Assembly (NCBI RefSeq): GCF_007747445.1
Contig: NZ_CP036425.1
Span: 1,100,175 to 1,164,174 of the forward strand
Reading direction: 5' to 3'
Source of the DNA: Poriferisphaera corsica
Lineage (GTDB): Bacteria > Planctomycetota > Phycisphaerae > Phycisphaerales > Phycisphaeraceae
Length of the DNA: 64,000 bases
Shown: piece by piece, positions 1 through 8,794 of the stretch
Position numbering within the stretch: the first letter of the stretch is position 1
Layout of the letters: each line of letters opens with the position of its first letter
Translations under genes and position numbers: made by a program
The notes under the pieces: generated by a model
Told to the model about the DNA's origin: nothing
Database searches by the model: none
What the model saw: only the letters and a program-made list of their open reading frames with translations

Positions 1-1388
1 GTTAAGTCGATTGTCCAGTTGTGCCATTTCAGATTAATTAAGCTCATTTCATCAATGCCTTTGGGGAGGTGTGGATGAAATCTCATGCCTGTATCACTTG
101 CACGGATTCCAAGGATGCAGTGGAGGACCATATTCATGTAGGCTGTGGCTGACCATGTTTGATGGGTGCATGATTTTGTTAGGACAATACCGTCTTGCTC
201 GCTGATCTCTTGGAGACCGCCATACATTTCGGTAGTATCTGGATGGTAGATTTCAGCGAATTGTTGATCGCGGATGGCGTGATTGAGTAAATTGTTGAAT
301 TCAAAATCGAAGAGATCATGTTGTTTATGTAAGCATGCTGCAAGTGCCCAGAAACCTTGTATGAAAGGCCAAACGGCGCAGTGGCGGCCGACGGCTCGCG
401 CGTCTGGTTCGTCAATGTCTATGAGTTGATTAGGATGGTTGAATTTTTCAAGGTATTTTAGTGGCTTGGGATATGCTTGATAGCGTTTGTAGTCGGGGTA
501 GATTGAGGGGATGCCAGCGTTGCTGATGGGTTGATTTTTGAAGACGAGATTACGCTGCCTATCGTCCGCGATTTTGAAGATGATCGCGTAGCTTTGCCCG
601 AGTGCTTCGGATTCTTCTGTGTAGCCGATGGGGTCGCATAAGTAACGGTAATAGCCTTTATCCTCGCACCAAAAATGCTTGTTAATTGCTTTGATCAGGC
701 GGTTTTCTTTTACTTGCCAATGATGGTGATCGTTGATTCTTATGGTGTGTTTAATTTGATGAAGGCAACTGTATGCTTGAGCGTAGATACAGTTTGTAGA
801 GAAGGTTTTGATTGGGAACCCTTCGCCGAGGTTACGGCATTTATCAGGATTAAAGTTTTTCCAATCGTAGATTCCACCTGTTGCTGTTGCGTACGGATCG
901 GGGTATCCGGAGCAGCCATCCCAACCGGGGCCGAAGAAAAGATCATCTGTAGTGTCCATCTCCTGCTCTTCGAGCTGGCGGATGGTGTTGACTCCAGCTT
1001 CGTATGCTTTTCGGAGGAAGTTATTGTCGCGGGTGTGGAGCCAATGATCCCATGCGCCCCAGATCCAGATGATTTTGTCCCAGTATTCGCCACTGATGAT
1101 GGTATTGTCATTGTGTTTGGTAAGGACGGACAGGAGCGTGTTTTTTGCGATTTGTGGTAGAAGAAGTGAGCAGCTGAATATGCTGTTGATGGCGGCGTCA
1201 CGAGTCCATGGGGAACTGTAATCATTTCCTGCCATAATACAGGGTTTGGGGTTGGGCATATCTTTGGTTTGGTATGATTTGATATTTGATTTCAGATCCT
1301 TGATGGCAATTTGCCAGGCATCGACGACCGATTTCATCGAGCATGAAAGCTGAATGTGGTTTACTTCTCGGATCAGAGTATCGGTCAT
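1..1388 (-). CDS. six-hairpin glycosidase-like protein, 3' end cut by window edge
   Basis: An open frame runs from an ATG at 1388 down to base 1 without a stop, so about 462 residues are present and the C-terminus lies outside. GGAG sits six bases before the ATG, which supports this start. The protein has no signal peptide. It is rich in Trp, Tyr and His, with SSPWTRDAAINS near residue 58 and GPGWDGCSGYPDPY near 153, a pattern typical of (alpha/alpha)6-barrel glycosidases of the GH63/GH37/mannosylglycerate-hydrolase type. The exact family, catalytic acids and substrate cannot be assigned by eye. It is likely a cytoplasmic carbohydrate hydrolase. It is followed upstream by a 220-base gap and then the terminator of ptsH, so it is probably a separate unit. 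Family-level call is reasonably sure, substrate unknown. Confidence 0.65.
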   Translation of the reverse strand, partial: MTDTLIREVNHIQLSCSMKSVVDAWQIAIKDLKSNIKSYQTKDMPNPKPCIMAGNDYSSPWTRDAAINSIFSCSLLLPQIAKNTLLSVLTKHNDNTIISGEYWDKIIWIWGAWDHWLHTRDNNFLRKAYEAGVNTIRQLEEQEMDTTDDLFFGPGWDGCSGYPDPYATATGGIYDWKNFNPDKCRNLGEGFPIKTFSTNCIYAQAYSCLHQIKHTIRINDHHHWQVKENRLIKAINKHFWCEDKGYYRYLCDPIGYTEESEALGQSYAIIFKIADDRQRNLVFKNQPISNAGIPSIYPDYKRYQAYPKPLKYLEKFNHPNQLIDIDEPDARAVGRHCAVWPFIQGFWALAACLHKQHDLFDFEFNNLLNHAIRDQQFAEIYHPDTTEMYGGLQEISEQDGIVLTKSCTHQTWSATAYMNMVLHCILGIRASDTGMRFHPHLPKGIDEMSLINLKWHNWTIDL

Positions 1389-1545
1389 GAGGTGCTCCGG
1401 ATGCTTGAAGGGCAACAGTTGCTCAATTTTATGCAACCTCAAATACAAGTCAACGAAATTTTGGGTTTTAGTGATGTGTACGCAGGCAACGTCGACTGAT
1501 TGCAAGGCAGGAAGATTGGAAACATGAAATGGTTGGTATTAGATG

Positions 1546-1578
1546 TCAAAAAGCTGAACATTGTTGCGTGTTCAGCTT
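1546..1578 (-). terminator. hairpin terminator after ptsH
   Basis: A perfect 10-base inverted repeat (arms 1551-1560 and 1569-1578, arm AAGCTGAACA) lies just past the ptsH stop. Read on the minus strand it is followed by a short T-run, so it is a plausible though weak intrinsic terminator for ptsH. Confidence 0.6.
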
Positions 1579-1613
1579 AGTAATTAGTTGATTGTATATG
1601 GGGGTTAGGCGAT

Positions 1614-1880
1614 TCACTCTTCATCGAACTTGCGATCGACGAGGTCTTTAAGGCCGGCTACGGCTGCGTCAGCGTCGTCACCATCTGCGATGATATCGAG
1701 TTGGGTGCCTTTGGTTGCGGCGAGCATCATGAGGTGCATGATTGATTTGCCGTCGACTTCTTGACCGTCTTTTACAACTTTGATGGAACTGTTGTAGCCG
1801 GTGGCCGTATCAACGAACGCCATTGCAGGACGCGCGTGCATCCCGAGCGAATTCGTGATTGTTACGGTCGTTTTGGCCAT
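1614..1880 (-). CDS. ptsH: phosphocarrier protein HPr
   Basis: 88-residue HPr, the small phosphotransfer protein of the PEP phosphotransferase system. The phosphorylated histidine is His15 in GMHARPA, and Ser46 in GKSIMHLMML is at the site phosphorylated by HPr kinase in many bacteria. An ATG four codons upstream (1892) is in frame, but GGAG lies six bases before the ATG at 1880, so that start is chosen. The gene lies about 190 bases downstream of ptsN on the same strand and has its own terminator. No enzyme I, HPr kinase or sugar permease is in the window. With EIIA-Ntr beside it, a regulatory rather than transport role is inferred. Identification is firm; the regulatory role is inference. 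Confidence 0.93.
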   Translation of the reverse strand: MAKTTVTITNSLGMHARPAMAFVDTATGYNSSIKVVKDGQEVDGKSIMHLMMLAATKGTQLDIIADGDDADAAVAGLKDLVDRKFDEE

Positions 1881-2069
1881 CGTTGGCTCCATCGGCTCAT
1901 TTCAAGGCTTGGTGGTCGTTGTGTGGGTATAGTTTTAGTCGCGAATGATGCGTTTCACTCGCTCCAAGTGATACCTTATTATAGGTAATTTACCACGTAA
2001 CGTCAGATTACAGTGGATCCATTCTCAGTCCACATGGTTGCTTCCGGAGATGAATCAATGTTTGGGACG

Positions 2070-2546
2070 TTAACCTGGGAGTTGCTGAGTATCGGCTTCA
2101 TTGAGCAGATCTTTGATTTCGTCGGCACTGGTTGATTGGCGAAGAAAACGTCGGAACTGATCTTTTTGGAGGTTAGAAAAGATGTTTTCCATTGCCTGGA
2201 GGTGTTCATCAGGGCTATCTTTGGGGCTAAGGAGCATGAAGATGGAGTAGACGGGTTGTTTATCAAGGGCGTTGAAATCGACACCTTTTTGACTGACACC
2301 GACTGCGGCCTGCATTTTTGTGATGCGTTCATGTTTGACGTGCGGTACGGCGACCCCTTTGCCAAAACCTGTTGAGCCATGATTTTCGCGTTCGATAATC
2401 ATGCTGACCAGTTCGTCTTTCAGGTCTGCGGGGACGGTGCCTGTTTCAACAAGTTTGTCCAAAACTTCATTGATAGCGGCATCGCGTTCTGTGGCCTGGA
2501 GATCTGAAATCAGAGCGTTGGTGCAGACGAAGTCGAGTAGTTTCAT
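2070..2546 (-). CDS. ptsN: PTS fructose-type EIIA domain protein (EIIA-Ntr-like)
   Basis: 158-residue single-domain EIIA of the fructose/mannitol family. The phosphorylated histidine is His69 in GVAVPHVKH, preceded by the family's typical ERE..GSTGFGKG segment at about 52-64. Stand-alone EIIA of this type (PtsN) usually receives phosphate from HPr and regulates other proteins rather than moving sugar. GAGG precedes the ATG by seven bases. It is flanked by the candidate structured RNA and hpf upstream and by ptsH downstream, the company ptsN keeps in many Gram-negative bacteria. Start and family are well supported; the partner proteins it controls are unknown. Confidence 0.9.
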   Translation of the reverse strand: MKLLDFVCTNALISDLQATERDAAINEVLDKLVETGTVPADLKDELVSMIIERENHGSTGFGKGVAVPHVKHERITKMQAAVGVSQKGVDFNALDKQPVYSIFMLLSPKDSPDEHLQAMENIFSNLQKDQFRRFLRQSTSADEIKDLLNEADTQQLPG

Positions 2547-2587
2547 TCTATAACCTCAAAAAAAGCAAATGATTACAGGTGTTATCT

Positions 2588-2750
2588 TGCCGTGTGTATG
2601 TTTACACTGCGGCTGATTGGTCTTGGGTTTCAAATCAGGTGGTCCGGTTCCAAGCTTGGAGACCATTGGACTGTTACAGCTTAGGCCGAGTTGGGTTCGG
2701 CATGCTGCATACCCTGAGGAGGGATCCCGCCCTGAACACACTCAGATGGG
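2588..2750 (-). ncRNA. candidate structured RNA, 6S-like
   Basis: The 420-base gap between hpf and ptsN holds no credible gene but many complementary segments. On the minus strand a 4-5 base outer helix (GTGTGT near 2740 with ACACAC near 2592, then GCGG with CCGC) would enclose a long imperfect hairpin whose tip is CAGC-GCCGA-loop-TCGGC-GCTG (about 2710-2673) plus a side hairpin around the palindrome CCAAGCTTGG (about 2650). The tip resembles the GCATGC..CGG..CCGAG..GCCTTAA part of E. coli 6S RNA, and the overall closed-stem shape and length fit. It lies after the hpf terminator, so it would need its own promoter; none is convincing. The strand and identity are not certain. Confidence 0.4.
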
Positions 2751-2816
2751 TCGCGTTTAACAGCGACACGATCGTAAACCAGGCGATAATGATGCATTAT
2801 CATAACATAAAACGCA

Positions 2817-2848
2817 CAAAAAGGGCTGACATGTCGTGCAGCCCTTTT
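2817..2848 (-). terminator. terminator after hpf (symmetrical)
   Basis: Stem GGGCTG / CAGCCC around a ten-base loop, flanked by AAAAA on one side and TTTT on the other, so it can act in both directions. On the minus strand it ends the hpf transcript 120 bases after the stop and separates hpf from the RNA/ptsN region. Confidence 0.7.
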
Positions 2849-2969
2849 ATCACATTATTCGATTTACAGTGAAGCAGCCCCGCGAGGCGGCTTCCAATCC
2901 ACGTTCCGGCGTACTCAGTGAGTTTGAGTCCGGACAGTGGTCATGATTATCAATCATATCGTACAGCAC

Positions 2970-3272
2970 TTAGTGGTGCTTGTGATTCTTGATTTTTTCT
3001 TTGTGGTCGTGGATCTGGCGCTCGATTTTGGATGAAGTTTCATCGATGCAGGCATAGAGATCATCGTGTGCGCCGGTCGCGACGAAGTTGTCATGTCCGT
3101 TGATGTGGGCAATAAGCTCACAACCGTAGGTATGACTGTCTGTTTTGTCGATGATGACGTCCATCGAGGTTACGCCGTTGAAATATCTGGCGGCTCGTTT
3201 TGCCTTTTCACTGGCATACTCTCTGATCGCTTCAGTAACTTCGATGTGCTTGCCGCTGACAGTCACTTCCAT
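2970..3272 (-). CDS. hpf: ribosome hibernation promoting factor, short form
   Basis: 100-residue protein of the HPF/YfiA family, which binds the 30S decoding region and inactivates ribosomes in stationary phase. The family beginning (M-E-V-T-V-S-G-K-H-I-E-V-T) and the basic helices AIREYASEKAKRAARYF and ETSSKIERQIHDHKEK are clear. It lacks the C-terminal dimerisation domain of long HPF, so it is the short type that usually needs RMF or pairs with other factors; RMF was not seen. An in-frame ATG two codons upstream (3278) touches the AGGAG, while the ATG at 3272 is six bases from it, so 3272 is chosen. The DUF502 gene precedes it on the same strand. Confidence 0.9.
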   Translation of the reverse strand: MEVTVSGKHIEVTEAIREYASEKAKRAARYFNGVTSMDVIIDKTDSHTYGCELIAHINGHDNFVATGAHDDLYACIDETSSKIERQIHDHKEKIKNHKHH

Positions 3273-3361
3273 ATTCATCTCCTGTCATCTAGGTGAGAAA
3301 TTGATGTCATGGATCCCGGCCCATTTGAAATTATATATGCATTGAGGGCAGGTATCATCAA

Positions 3362-4333
3362 CTATTTTGTAGTGGATTTATCGTCGATTTCATCGTCGTT
3401 CGGTACATCAAGTTTGTTAGTATCAAAAGATTGCGTGTTTTTAAGTGAGTCTTGTGACGGTGGTACCAATACGCCGAGGGAGACGGCGAATTTGAGTGCG
3501 TCTTCGATCGTTATATCCAGATCAATCGTGTCATTTTCCGCAATCGTTATGACGTAACCTGTGAAAGGTGTTGGGGAAGATGGAATGAAGACGGTGAGGC
3601 ATTTTTGGCCGGCACGTTGTTCGATTGTGAGCATGGTTGAGCCGGTGACGAGGCCGACGGACCATAGGCCTTTGCGTGGGTATTCGACTGCAACAACGCG
3701 GCTGAATCTGGATTTTGGGTCTTGATCTTCGCTAAAGAAGAAGTCGGTGACTTGCTTAACACTGGGGTAGATGCGTCGGATGATGGGCACGCGGTCGATG
3801 AATTGCTCACCCTTCGAGTATAGACGGCGGCCGATGAAGCCGGAGAGGACAACGCCGATGAAGTAGATGATAATAACGGCGACGACGAGGCCGATGAGAT
3901 TGAGGACATTGAAGCGGCCAATTTTGATGGTATTCCACCATCTGCCAATCGCGTTTTCTCTGGCAAGAATGACGATGTCTGGTTGCTCTTTGGTCCACTG
4001 TTCATAGAGAACTTTCTCAACGGCGGGCGAGAGTTCCTGCTGCTGATTTTTGTAGGTTTGAGCAAGCTCAAGGCGTTTGTTGGCCCAGCGGTTTTTTAAT
4101 TTGGATGTATCGAGATAATCGAGCACGATTTCGCTGTTGTAATCGTCGGATGTGGCTTCGGGCCAATCCGAGAAGGTGACGATGAGCGAGCGGATGCCAT
4201 CGTTGATGGGGTCTGCGATACGCTGCTCAACGAAGGAGTATGCGTAGTACAAGAGCCAAGCGGTTAAAATGGTTGGCAAGAGGATGCCGAGGCCACGGAA
4301 GAAGAATTTTCGGACATGTGATTTTGTTGCCAC
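3362..4333 (-). CDS. DUF502 family membrane protein
   Basis: 323 residues with two predicted membrane helices (about 12-33 and 143-167) separated by a roughly 110-residue exported loop rich in charged residues. After helix 2 comes the family's hallmark VPIIRRIYPSVKQ (about 182-194) and a conserved cytoplasmic or membrane-peripheral domain ending near GVLVPP. DUF502 proteins are widespread in Planctomycetes, Proteobacteria and plants (COV family), with no established biochemical role in bacteria. The Asp/Ser/Thr-rich C-terminal 35 residues look disordered. It may be co-transcribed with hpf, which starts about 90 bases downstream. Family call is good, function unknown. Confidence 0.85.
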   Translation of the reverse strand: MATKSHVRKFFFRGLGILLPTILTAWLLYYAYSFVEQRIADPINDGIRSLIVTFSDWPEATSDDYNSEIVLDYLDTSKLKNRWANKRLELAQTYKNQQQELSPAVEKVLYEQWTKEQPDIVILARENAIGRWWNTIKIGRFNVLNLIGLVVAVIIIYFIGVVLSGFIGRRLYSKGEQFIDRVPIIRRIYPSVKQVTDFFFSEDQDPKSRFSRVVAVEYPRKGLWSVGLVTGSTMLTIEQRAGQKCLTVFIPSSPTPFTGYVITIAENDTIDLDITIEDALKFAVSLGVLVPPSQDSLKNTQSFDTNKLDVPNDDEIDDKSTTK

Positions 4334-4466
4334 GCGTTTGCCTGTTTCTTAAATGATCAGTCGCAATGCCCGCCGCGGCGACAGATCGTGTATGAGCATC
4401 TGCTCGTGATGCGTGTGTAGATCGTAACGATATTGGTTTGCCATATAACCGATACCAACATCGGCT

Positions 4467-4483
4467 ATTCCCTTAAGGGGAAT
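4467..4483. other. inverted repeat in the DUF502-Kelch gap
   Basis: The 200-base gap between the Kelch gene stop and the DUF502 start holds an inverted repeat ATTCCCC/GGGGAAT-like arm pair with a TTAA centre. It is near the end of the Kelch gene but has no proper T-run, so its role as a terminator is doubtful. Confidence 0.35.
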
Positions 4484-4534
4484 GTATTTTATCAATCGTA
4501 CGACCGCTATGCTTATTTCAGGCAATATTTGTGG

Positions 4535-5767
4535 TTATTCGACAATGCTGGTTATTTCTGATCTTTTGATGATATCGGGGATTTTGAGTGATTCGACGGT
4601 TTTTACAGGTCTGGGCATATTAAGAAACGCATATCCACCGGCATCCCCCGTGACTTGTCCACCGAGAACGTAGATGCGGCCATTGCGCGTGAATCCCACA
4701 GCATCATCGTGCGCGACCATGGATCGTGGTAGGGGATAGATACGCAAGCCATTGCTGAGAAGTAGGTAGGCTTCGCGAAGTTCAAGATCGCTGCCTTTGA
4801 ACTGTGATTCGCCTCCCACCATGACTGCGATTGGATTTCCATTGCTATCTTGAGTTTGGATCAGTAAATGGTCTGCGACACCTCGCGTGTGTGGTAGACG
4901 TGGCCCTCTCTCAATCTTGTCGTCATCACTGGTTTGCCCGACGTGGATGAGGTGGGTTTCTTTAACTGTTTCGCCGGTCTTGCCGTCTTGTCCACCGATA
5001 AGCCAAACTTTTCCATTGCCGATATACATGGCTTGGGCGTCATCGAGTGCGCGAGGTAGTCGAACGCCTAGCAATCTAGAACGTTTAGAATCCATATCGA
5101 TGAGTTCCATTGTTCGTTTGCTCTCACCTCCGATGACAAGAATTTGCTTCGTGTTGAGTTGGACAGAAGTATGAGCGATGCGGTCTTCACAAAGTCGGAT
5201 GAGCTCTTTTTCCCATGTGTTGGTTTTTGAGTTGTAGATGGCAGCGTAGTCGTTGCTGATTGCGAGGATATTGCCGTCATTTAATGCATGGGCAGTCGGG
5301 ACAGCCATAGTGATTGGGAGGCTATCGCCAACAACGGTTTTGTTATAGTCATTTGAAATGATTTCACATGAGCGGAGTGGTTCGTATTGTCCTTTTCCGA
5401 ATTGGCGGCCACCGATGATTAGTATGCGGCCATCGGGTAGTTCGATTTGTTGATGCATAAAACGGGGTATATGCAGTTTGCTGCCTTTATGCCATGTGTC
5501 GTCATTGGGTTTGTAGATAGAAATTTGTGTCGCTTCGTCACCGTTCGCTTTGATGCCGCCTGATACAACATAAGCATCATTTTTACTTGAGTAGCTTCCT
5601 GCCGCCGCGATGACTCCAACGGGCATGGATGTGTGCTGTTCCCAACCAATGTCGTCGTGGCTGATTGAAGCAAACGTAGGGTCATAAGCACAACCGGACA
5701 ATCCGAGAAGAGCTGTTAACGCCAACATGATGATGATTGATACGCTTTTGAGCGTTCGTTGATTCAT
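4535..5767 (-). CDS. Kelch-repeat lipoprotein
   Basis: About 410 residues. A positively charged N-terminus, hydrophobic stretch and lipobox L-S-G-C (Cys26) mark it as an outer-surface or periplasmic lipoprotein. The rest shows repeated Kelch-type blades, each with a Gly-Gly pair in contexts such as ILIIGGRQFG, ILVIGGES, VWLIGGQDG, AVMVGGES and IYVLGGQV, which together would form a beta-propeller. The listed upstream ATG at 5785 is rejected because GAGG lies six bases before the ATG at 5767. It stands alone between tyrS and the DUF502 gene, on the same strand. Kelch propellers mediate binding or act as oxidases or lyases; nothing here decides which. Confidence 0.8.
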   Translation of the reverse strand: MNQRTLKSVSIIIMLALTALLGLSGCAYDPTFASISHDDIGWEQHTSMPVGVIAAAGSYSSKNDAYVVSGGIKANGDEATQISIYKPNDDTWHKGSKLHIPRFMHQQIELPDGRILIIGGRQFGKGQYEPLRSCEIISNDYNKTVVGDSLPITMAVPTAHALNDGNILAISNDYAAIYNSKTNTWEKELIRLCEDRIAHTSVQLNTKQILVIGGESKRTMELIDMDSKRSRLLGVRLPRALDDAQAMYIGNGKVWLIGGQDGKTGETVKETHLIHVGQTSDDDKIERGPRLPHTRGVADHLLIQTQDSNGNPIAVMVGGESQFKGSDLELREAYLLLSNGLRIYPLPRSMVAHDDAVGFTRNGRIYVLGGQVTGDAGGYAFLNMPRPVKTVESLKIPDIIKRSEITSIVE

Positions 5768-5833
5768 ACTCAACCTCACTTTCAAGTTGCCAGTTTAGCA
5801 GTAGATGGGCGTGTCTAATATCGGGGATACACG

Positions 5834-5861
5834 TATAAAGCCGCAACTTTTGTTGCGGCTT
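5834..5861 (-). terminator. terminator after tyrS
   Basis: Perfect ten-base stem (5838-5847 and 5852-5861, arm AAGCCGCAAC) with a four-base loop, 50 bases after the tyrS stop. The minus-strand tail is T-containing (TTTATA). Confidence 0.75.
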
Positions 5862-5910
5862 GGATGATTATTCAGAATTAATCGAAGTCGATCGTTGGCA
5901 AAGCCAACAC

Positions 5911-7179
5911 TTAGTTCGAGATATCAAATCGGTGCATACGTTTTTTGCCAGCACGAAGCAATATGTATCCGTCTTTCACGTGCTCATCAGTGACCTTCAT
6001 CAGAAAATCACTGATCTTTTCATCATGCAAACGAACGCCGCCGTTTATGATAAGTTTTTTTGCTTCACCTTTTGATTTGGTGAAGCCTGCCTTGCAGAGC
6101 AGATCGCGGACATCCAGCCCGTTATCTAACTCGCTGTTAGGCAAGTCGGAATTTGGAATTGAGTCGCCTGTGACGTCGGCAGCGGCGCTGAATGCTTTTT
6201 GTGCGGATTCTTGTGCTGCTGTCGCTTCATCTTCGCCGTGGATGAGCTTTGTGACTTCGTAGGCAAGGCGTTCTTTTGCGGGGTTGAGGGCAGCCCCTTC
6301 GCAATCTGTAAGCTGATTGATTTCATCCATGGGTAGGAAGGTGAAGAAGCCGAAGAAGCGTTTGAGGTCGGCGTCTGCGACGTTACGCCAGAACTGGTAG
6401 AACTCGAAGGGTGAAGTGCGGTTTGCATCGAGCCAAACGTTGCCTGCTTCGGATTTACCGAACTTGCCGCCGTCGGATTTGGTGATCAGTGGGAAGGTCA
6501 AGCCGAAGAGTGAGGCGTCGTGCATTTTGCGGCCAAGCTCGATGCCCATAACGATATTGCCCCATTGATCCTGCCCGGCAATTTGAATGGTGCAGCCTTC
6601 TTTTTGGTTGAGGTACGCGAAGTCATAGGCTTGCATAATCATGTATGAAAATTCGAGGTAGGTGATACCGTCGCCTTCGCCGGACATGCGGCCTTTGACG
6701 GACTCCATTGAGAGCATACGGTTGACGGAGACGCGTGAGCCAACTTCACGGAGTAGATCAATCCATGTGAGGTTTTTGATCCAATCAGCGTTGTTGACGA
6801 GCTTCGCACCGGTGGGCGAATCGTCGAAACGGACGACACGGCCGATCTGCTTGGCGATGCAGTTAGCGTTGTGGTTGACTTCATCAATGGTGAGCATTTT
6901 GCGGGTTTCGGTTTTGCCGGAGGGGTCACCGACGAGGCCAGTTGCGCCGCCGACGAGGACGAGGGGGCGATGGCCGCAGCGTTGCATGTGGGCGAGACCC
7001 ATGATGGGGACGAGTGAACCGATGTGCAGCGAATCAGCGGTCGGGTCGAAACCGCTATAGGCGGTGACGGGCTTCGCGAGGATATCACGAATATTCTCGT
7101 CAGTGGTTTGCGCGAAAAGGCCTCGCTCTTTGAGGACGTCAAAGAGGTTACGTGATTCGATTGCGGTGTCATTACTCAT
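5911..7179 (-). CDS. tyrS: tyrosyl-tRNA synthetase
   Basis: 422 residues, the normal length for bacterial TyrS. It charges tRNA-Tyr in the cytoplasm. The class I signatures are present: HIGS at 52-55 (HIGH motif) and KFGKS at 239-243 (KMSKS motif), with the tyrosine-pocket segment YMIMQAYDFAYL near 179-190 and AGQDQWGN near 201-208. The C-terminal 70 residues form an S4 RNA-binding domain (AKKLIINGGVRLHDEKI). The ATG at 7179 gives the standard N-terminus; a Shine-Dalgarno is weak. It is a single gene with its own terminator. Confidence 0.95.
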   Translation of the reverse strand: MSNDTAIESRNLFDVLKERGLFAQTTDENIRDILAKPVTAYSGFDPTADSLHIGSLVPIMGLAHMQRCGHRPLVLVGGATGLVGDPSGKTETRKMLTIDEVNHNANCIAKQIGRVVRFDDSPTGAKLVNNADWIKNLTWIDLLREVGSRVSVNRMLSMESVKGRMSGEGDGITYLEFSYMIMQAYDFAYLNQKEGCTIQIAGQDQWGNIVMGIELGRKMHDASLFGLTFPLITKSDGGKFGKSEAGNVWLDANRTSPFEFYQFWRNVADADLKRFFGFFTFLPMDEINQLTDCEGAALNPAKERLAYEVTKLIHGEDEATAAQESAQKAFSAAADVTGDSIPNSDLPNSELDNGLDVRDLLCKAGFTKSKGEAKKLIINGGVRLHDEKISDFLMKVTDEHVKDGYILLRAGKKRMHRFDISN

Positions 7180-7456
7180 AGTCCGTGCATTTTAGCGTGA
7201 ATAGCGATGCGGGTGAATTTGAGGGTTTGGGATCTGTGGTAAACCGAGTTGTATTGCTGTGTAATTGCCTAGCTTGTTTTGCTTGAGCCGATCTGTAATT
7301 TGATAATTTCGATCATGCGATTCACAGATATCAAAAATAATTCACGGGTATCTTGTAAAAATTGCCTATAAATGAAATGTCGGTGCATAATGTAGAGTTG
7401 TGAATGTCAATTGTTGTTTGACTAATTCGATCTTGATTCTCAGGCCAAGGTAAAAC

Positions 7457-8794
7457 ATGCAAACCACAAATCTCGCACAAACTGTTCGTACCATCATCTC
7501 TCAACAGCGGGTTACGGATCTGCACACCCATTGTTTTGCTCCCGCGTTTGGCTATAAATTGAGTATTGAAAAAACTCAGGGGGCAGGCCTATTGCTTTGG
7601 GGTGTTGATGAATTGGTGACGTATCACTATCTGATTGCAGAGTTATTTCGGGTCGTAGGAGCAGATCAGATTACGCCAGATCAGTTTTATGGTCTGTCGA
7701 AGATTGAGCAAGCGAATTTGATTTGGGATGAGCTTTTCATCAAACGAACACCACTTTCCGAGGCTTGTCGTGGTGTGATTACGACACTTACAAAACTCGG
7801 TTTAGACCCGAATACGCAATCGCTTGATCCCATTCGACAATGGTTTAGTGAGCAGGATGTTGATTCATATATCGATCGTGTTATGTCCGTGGCAGGTGTT
7901 GATCACATTGTTATGACGAACGAAGTGTTTGATGCGGCTGAACGTAAGTTGTGGCTGTCAGATGCTGAAGCGTTGAAGCGTGATTCACGATTTAGTCCGG
8001 TGTTGCGTATCGATAAGTTGCTGAATGATTGGCCGAGTGTATGTCAAGATTTAGTGGAACTCGAATACGCGGTATCTGAGCCAGTAACACCTGACACACT
8101 TGCTGAGATTAGGCGTTTCTTAAATGATTGGCTTGACCGTACAGAAGCGATATATGTGGCCACCTCGTTTGGACCGGAGTTTCGTTTCGTGCCAGATGGT
8201 TCGGAACCGACAGAGTGTGAGTTGATTATCGAGCATGCGCTCATGCCGGTGTTGGCTGAACGCAATCTCGCTTGGGCATTAATGATCGGGTCTGTTCGTG
8301 GGGTGAATCCAAGACTCGGTGATGCAGGCGATATGTGCGGTAAGGCGGATATTTCTTCACTGACGAATCTTGCGTTACGGTTCCCTGAGAATAAATTCAT
8401 GGCTACACTCTTAAGCCGTGAAAGCCAACATGAACTATGCATCGCGGCGAGGAAATTTGGTAATCTCTTGCCATTTGGATGTTGGTGGTTCTTGAATAAT
8501 CCATCGATTATTGAAGAGATGACGCGGGAGAGGATTGAACTGCTCGGTACTTCATTTAGCCCACAGCATTCCGATGCTCGTATTCTCGATCAACTTGTCT
8601 ATAAATGGGATCATTCGAGGCAAGTTTTGTCGAAAGTTCTAACGGAAAAATATGAAGATCTAAGTCGAGCCGGTTGGATCGTTACGGAAGAGCACATCAG
8701 AAATGATGCAGAGCGTTTGCTCCGTAATAATTTCAGAACGTTTGTGGGGATGGATGAATCCGCTATGTTGCGAGTTCAAAAGACGGGTCAGTGA
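7457..8794 (+). CDS. uronate isomerase-like amidohydrolase
   Basis: 445 residues, related to the glucuronate/uronate isomerase (UxaC) branch of the amidohydrolase superfamily. The metal-binding motif is D-L-H-T-H at 21-25, followed by GLLLWGVDELVTYHYL, a pattern seen in planctomycete proteins annotated as glucuronate isomerase. Later segments with conserved His/Asp/Trp (SRESQHE, GCWWFLNNP, SAQHSDAR-like GTSFSPQHSDAR) fit the barrel. AAGG precedes the ATG by six bases. No other hexuronate genes are nearby, so substrate assignment is uncertain; it could be a diverged member with another hydrolytic role. Its last 32 bases overlap dusB tail to tail. Confidence 0.65.
   Translation: MQTTNLAQTVRTIISQQRVTDLHTHCFAPAFGYKLSIEKTQGAGLLLWGVDELVTYHYLIAELFRVVGADQITPDQFYGLSKIEQANLIWDELFIKRTPLSEACRGVITTLTKLGLDPNTQSLDPIRQWFSEQDVDSYIDRVMSVAGVDHIVMTNEVFDAAERKLWLSDAEALKRDSRFSPVLRIDKLLNDWPSVCQDLVELEYAVSEPVTPDTLAEIRRFLNDWLDRTEAIYVATSFGPEFRFVPDGSEPTECELIIEHALMPVLAERNLAWALMIGSVRGVNPRLGDAGDMCGKADISSLTNLALRFPENKFMATLLSRESQHELCIAARKFGNLLPFGCWWFLNNPSIIEEMTRERIELLGTSFSPQHSDARILDQLVYKWDHSRQVLSKVLTEKYEDLSRAGWIVTEEHIRNDAERLLRNNFRTFVGMDESAMLRVQKTGQ

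Noticed and set aside
2588-2760. 5S rRNA or SRP RNA in the hpf-ptsN gap
   Set aside because: Neither the 5S loop sequences nor the SRP GGTCAGG..GGAAGGAGCAGCC core is present on either strand.
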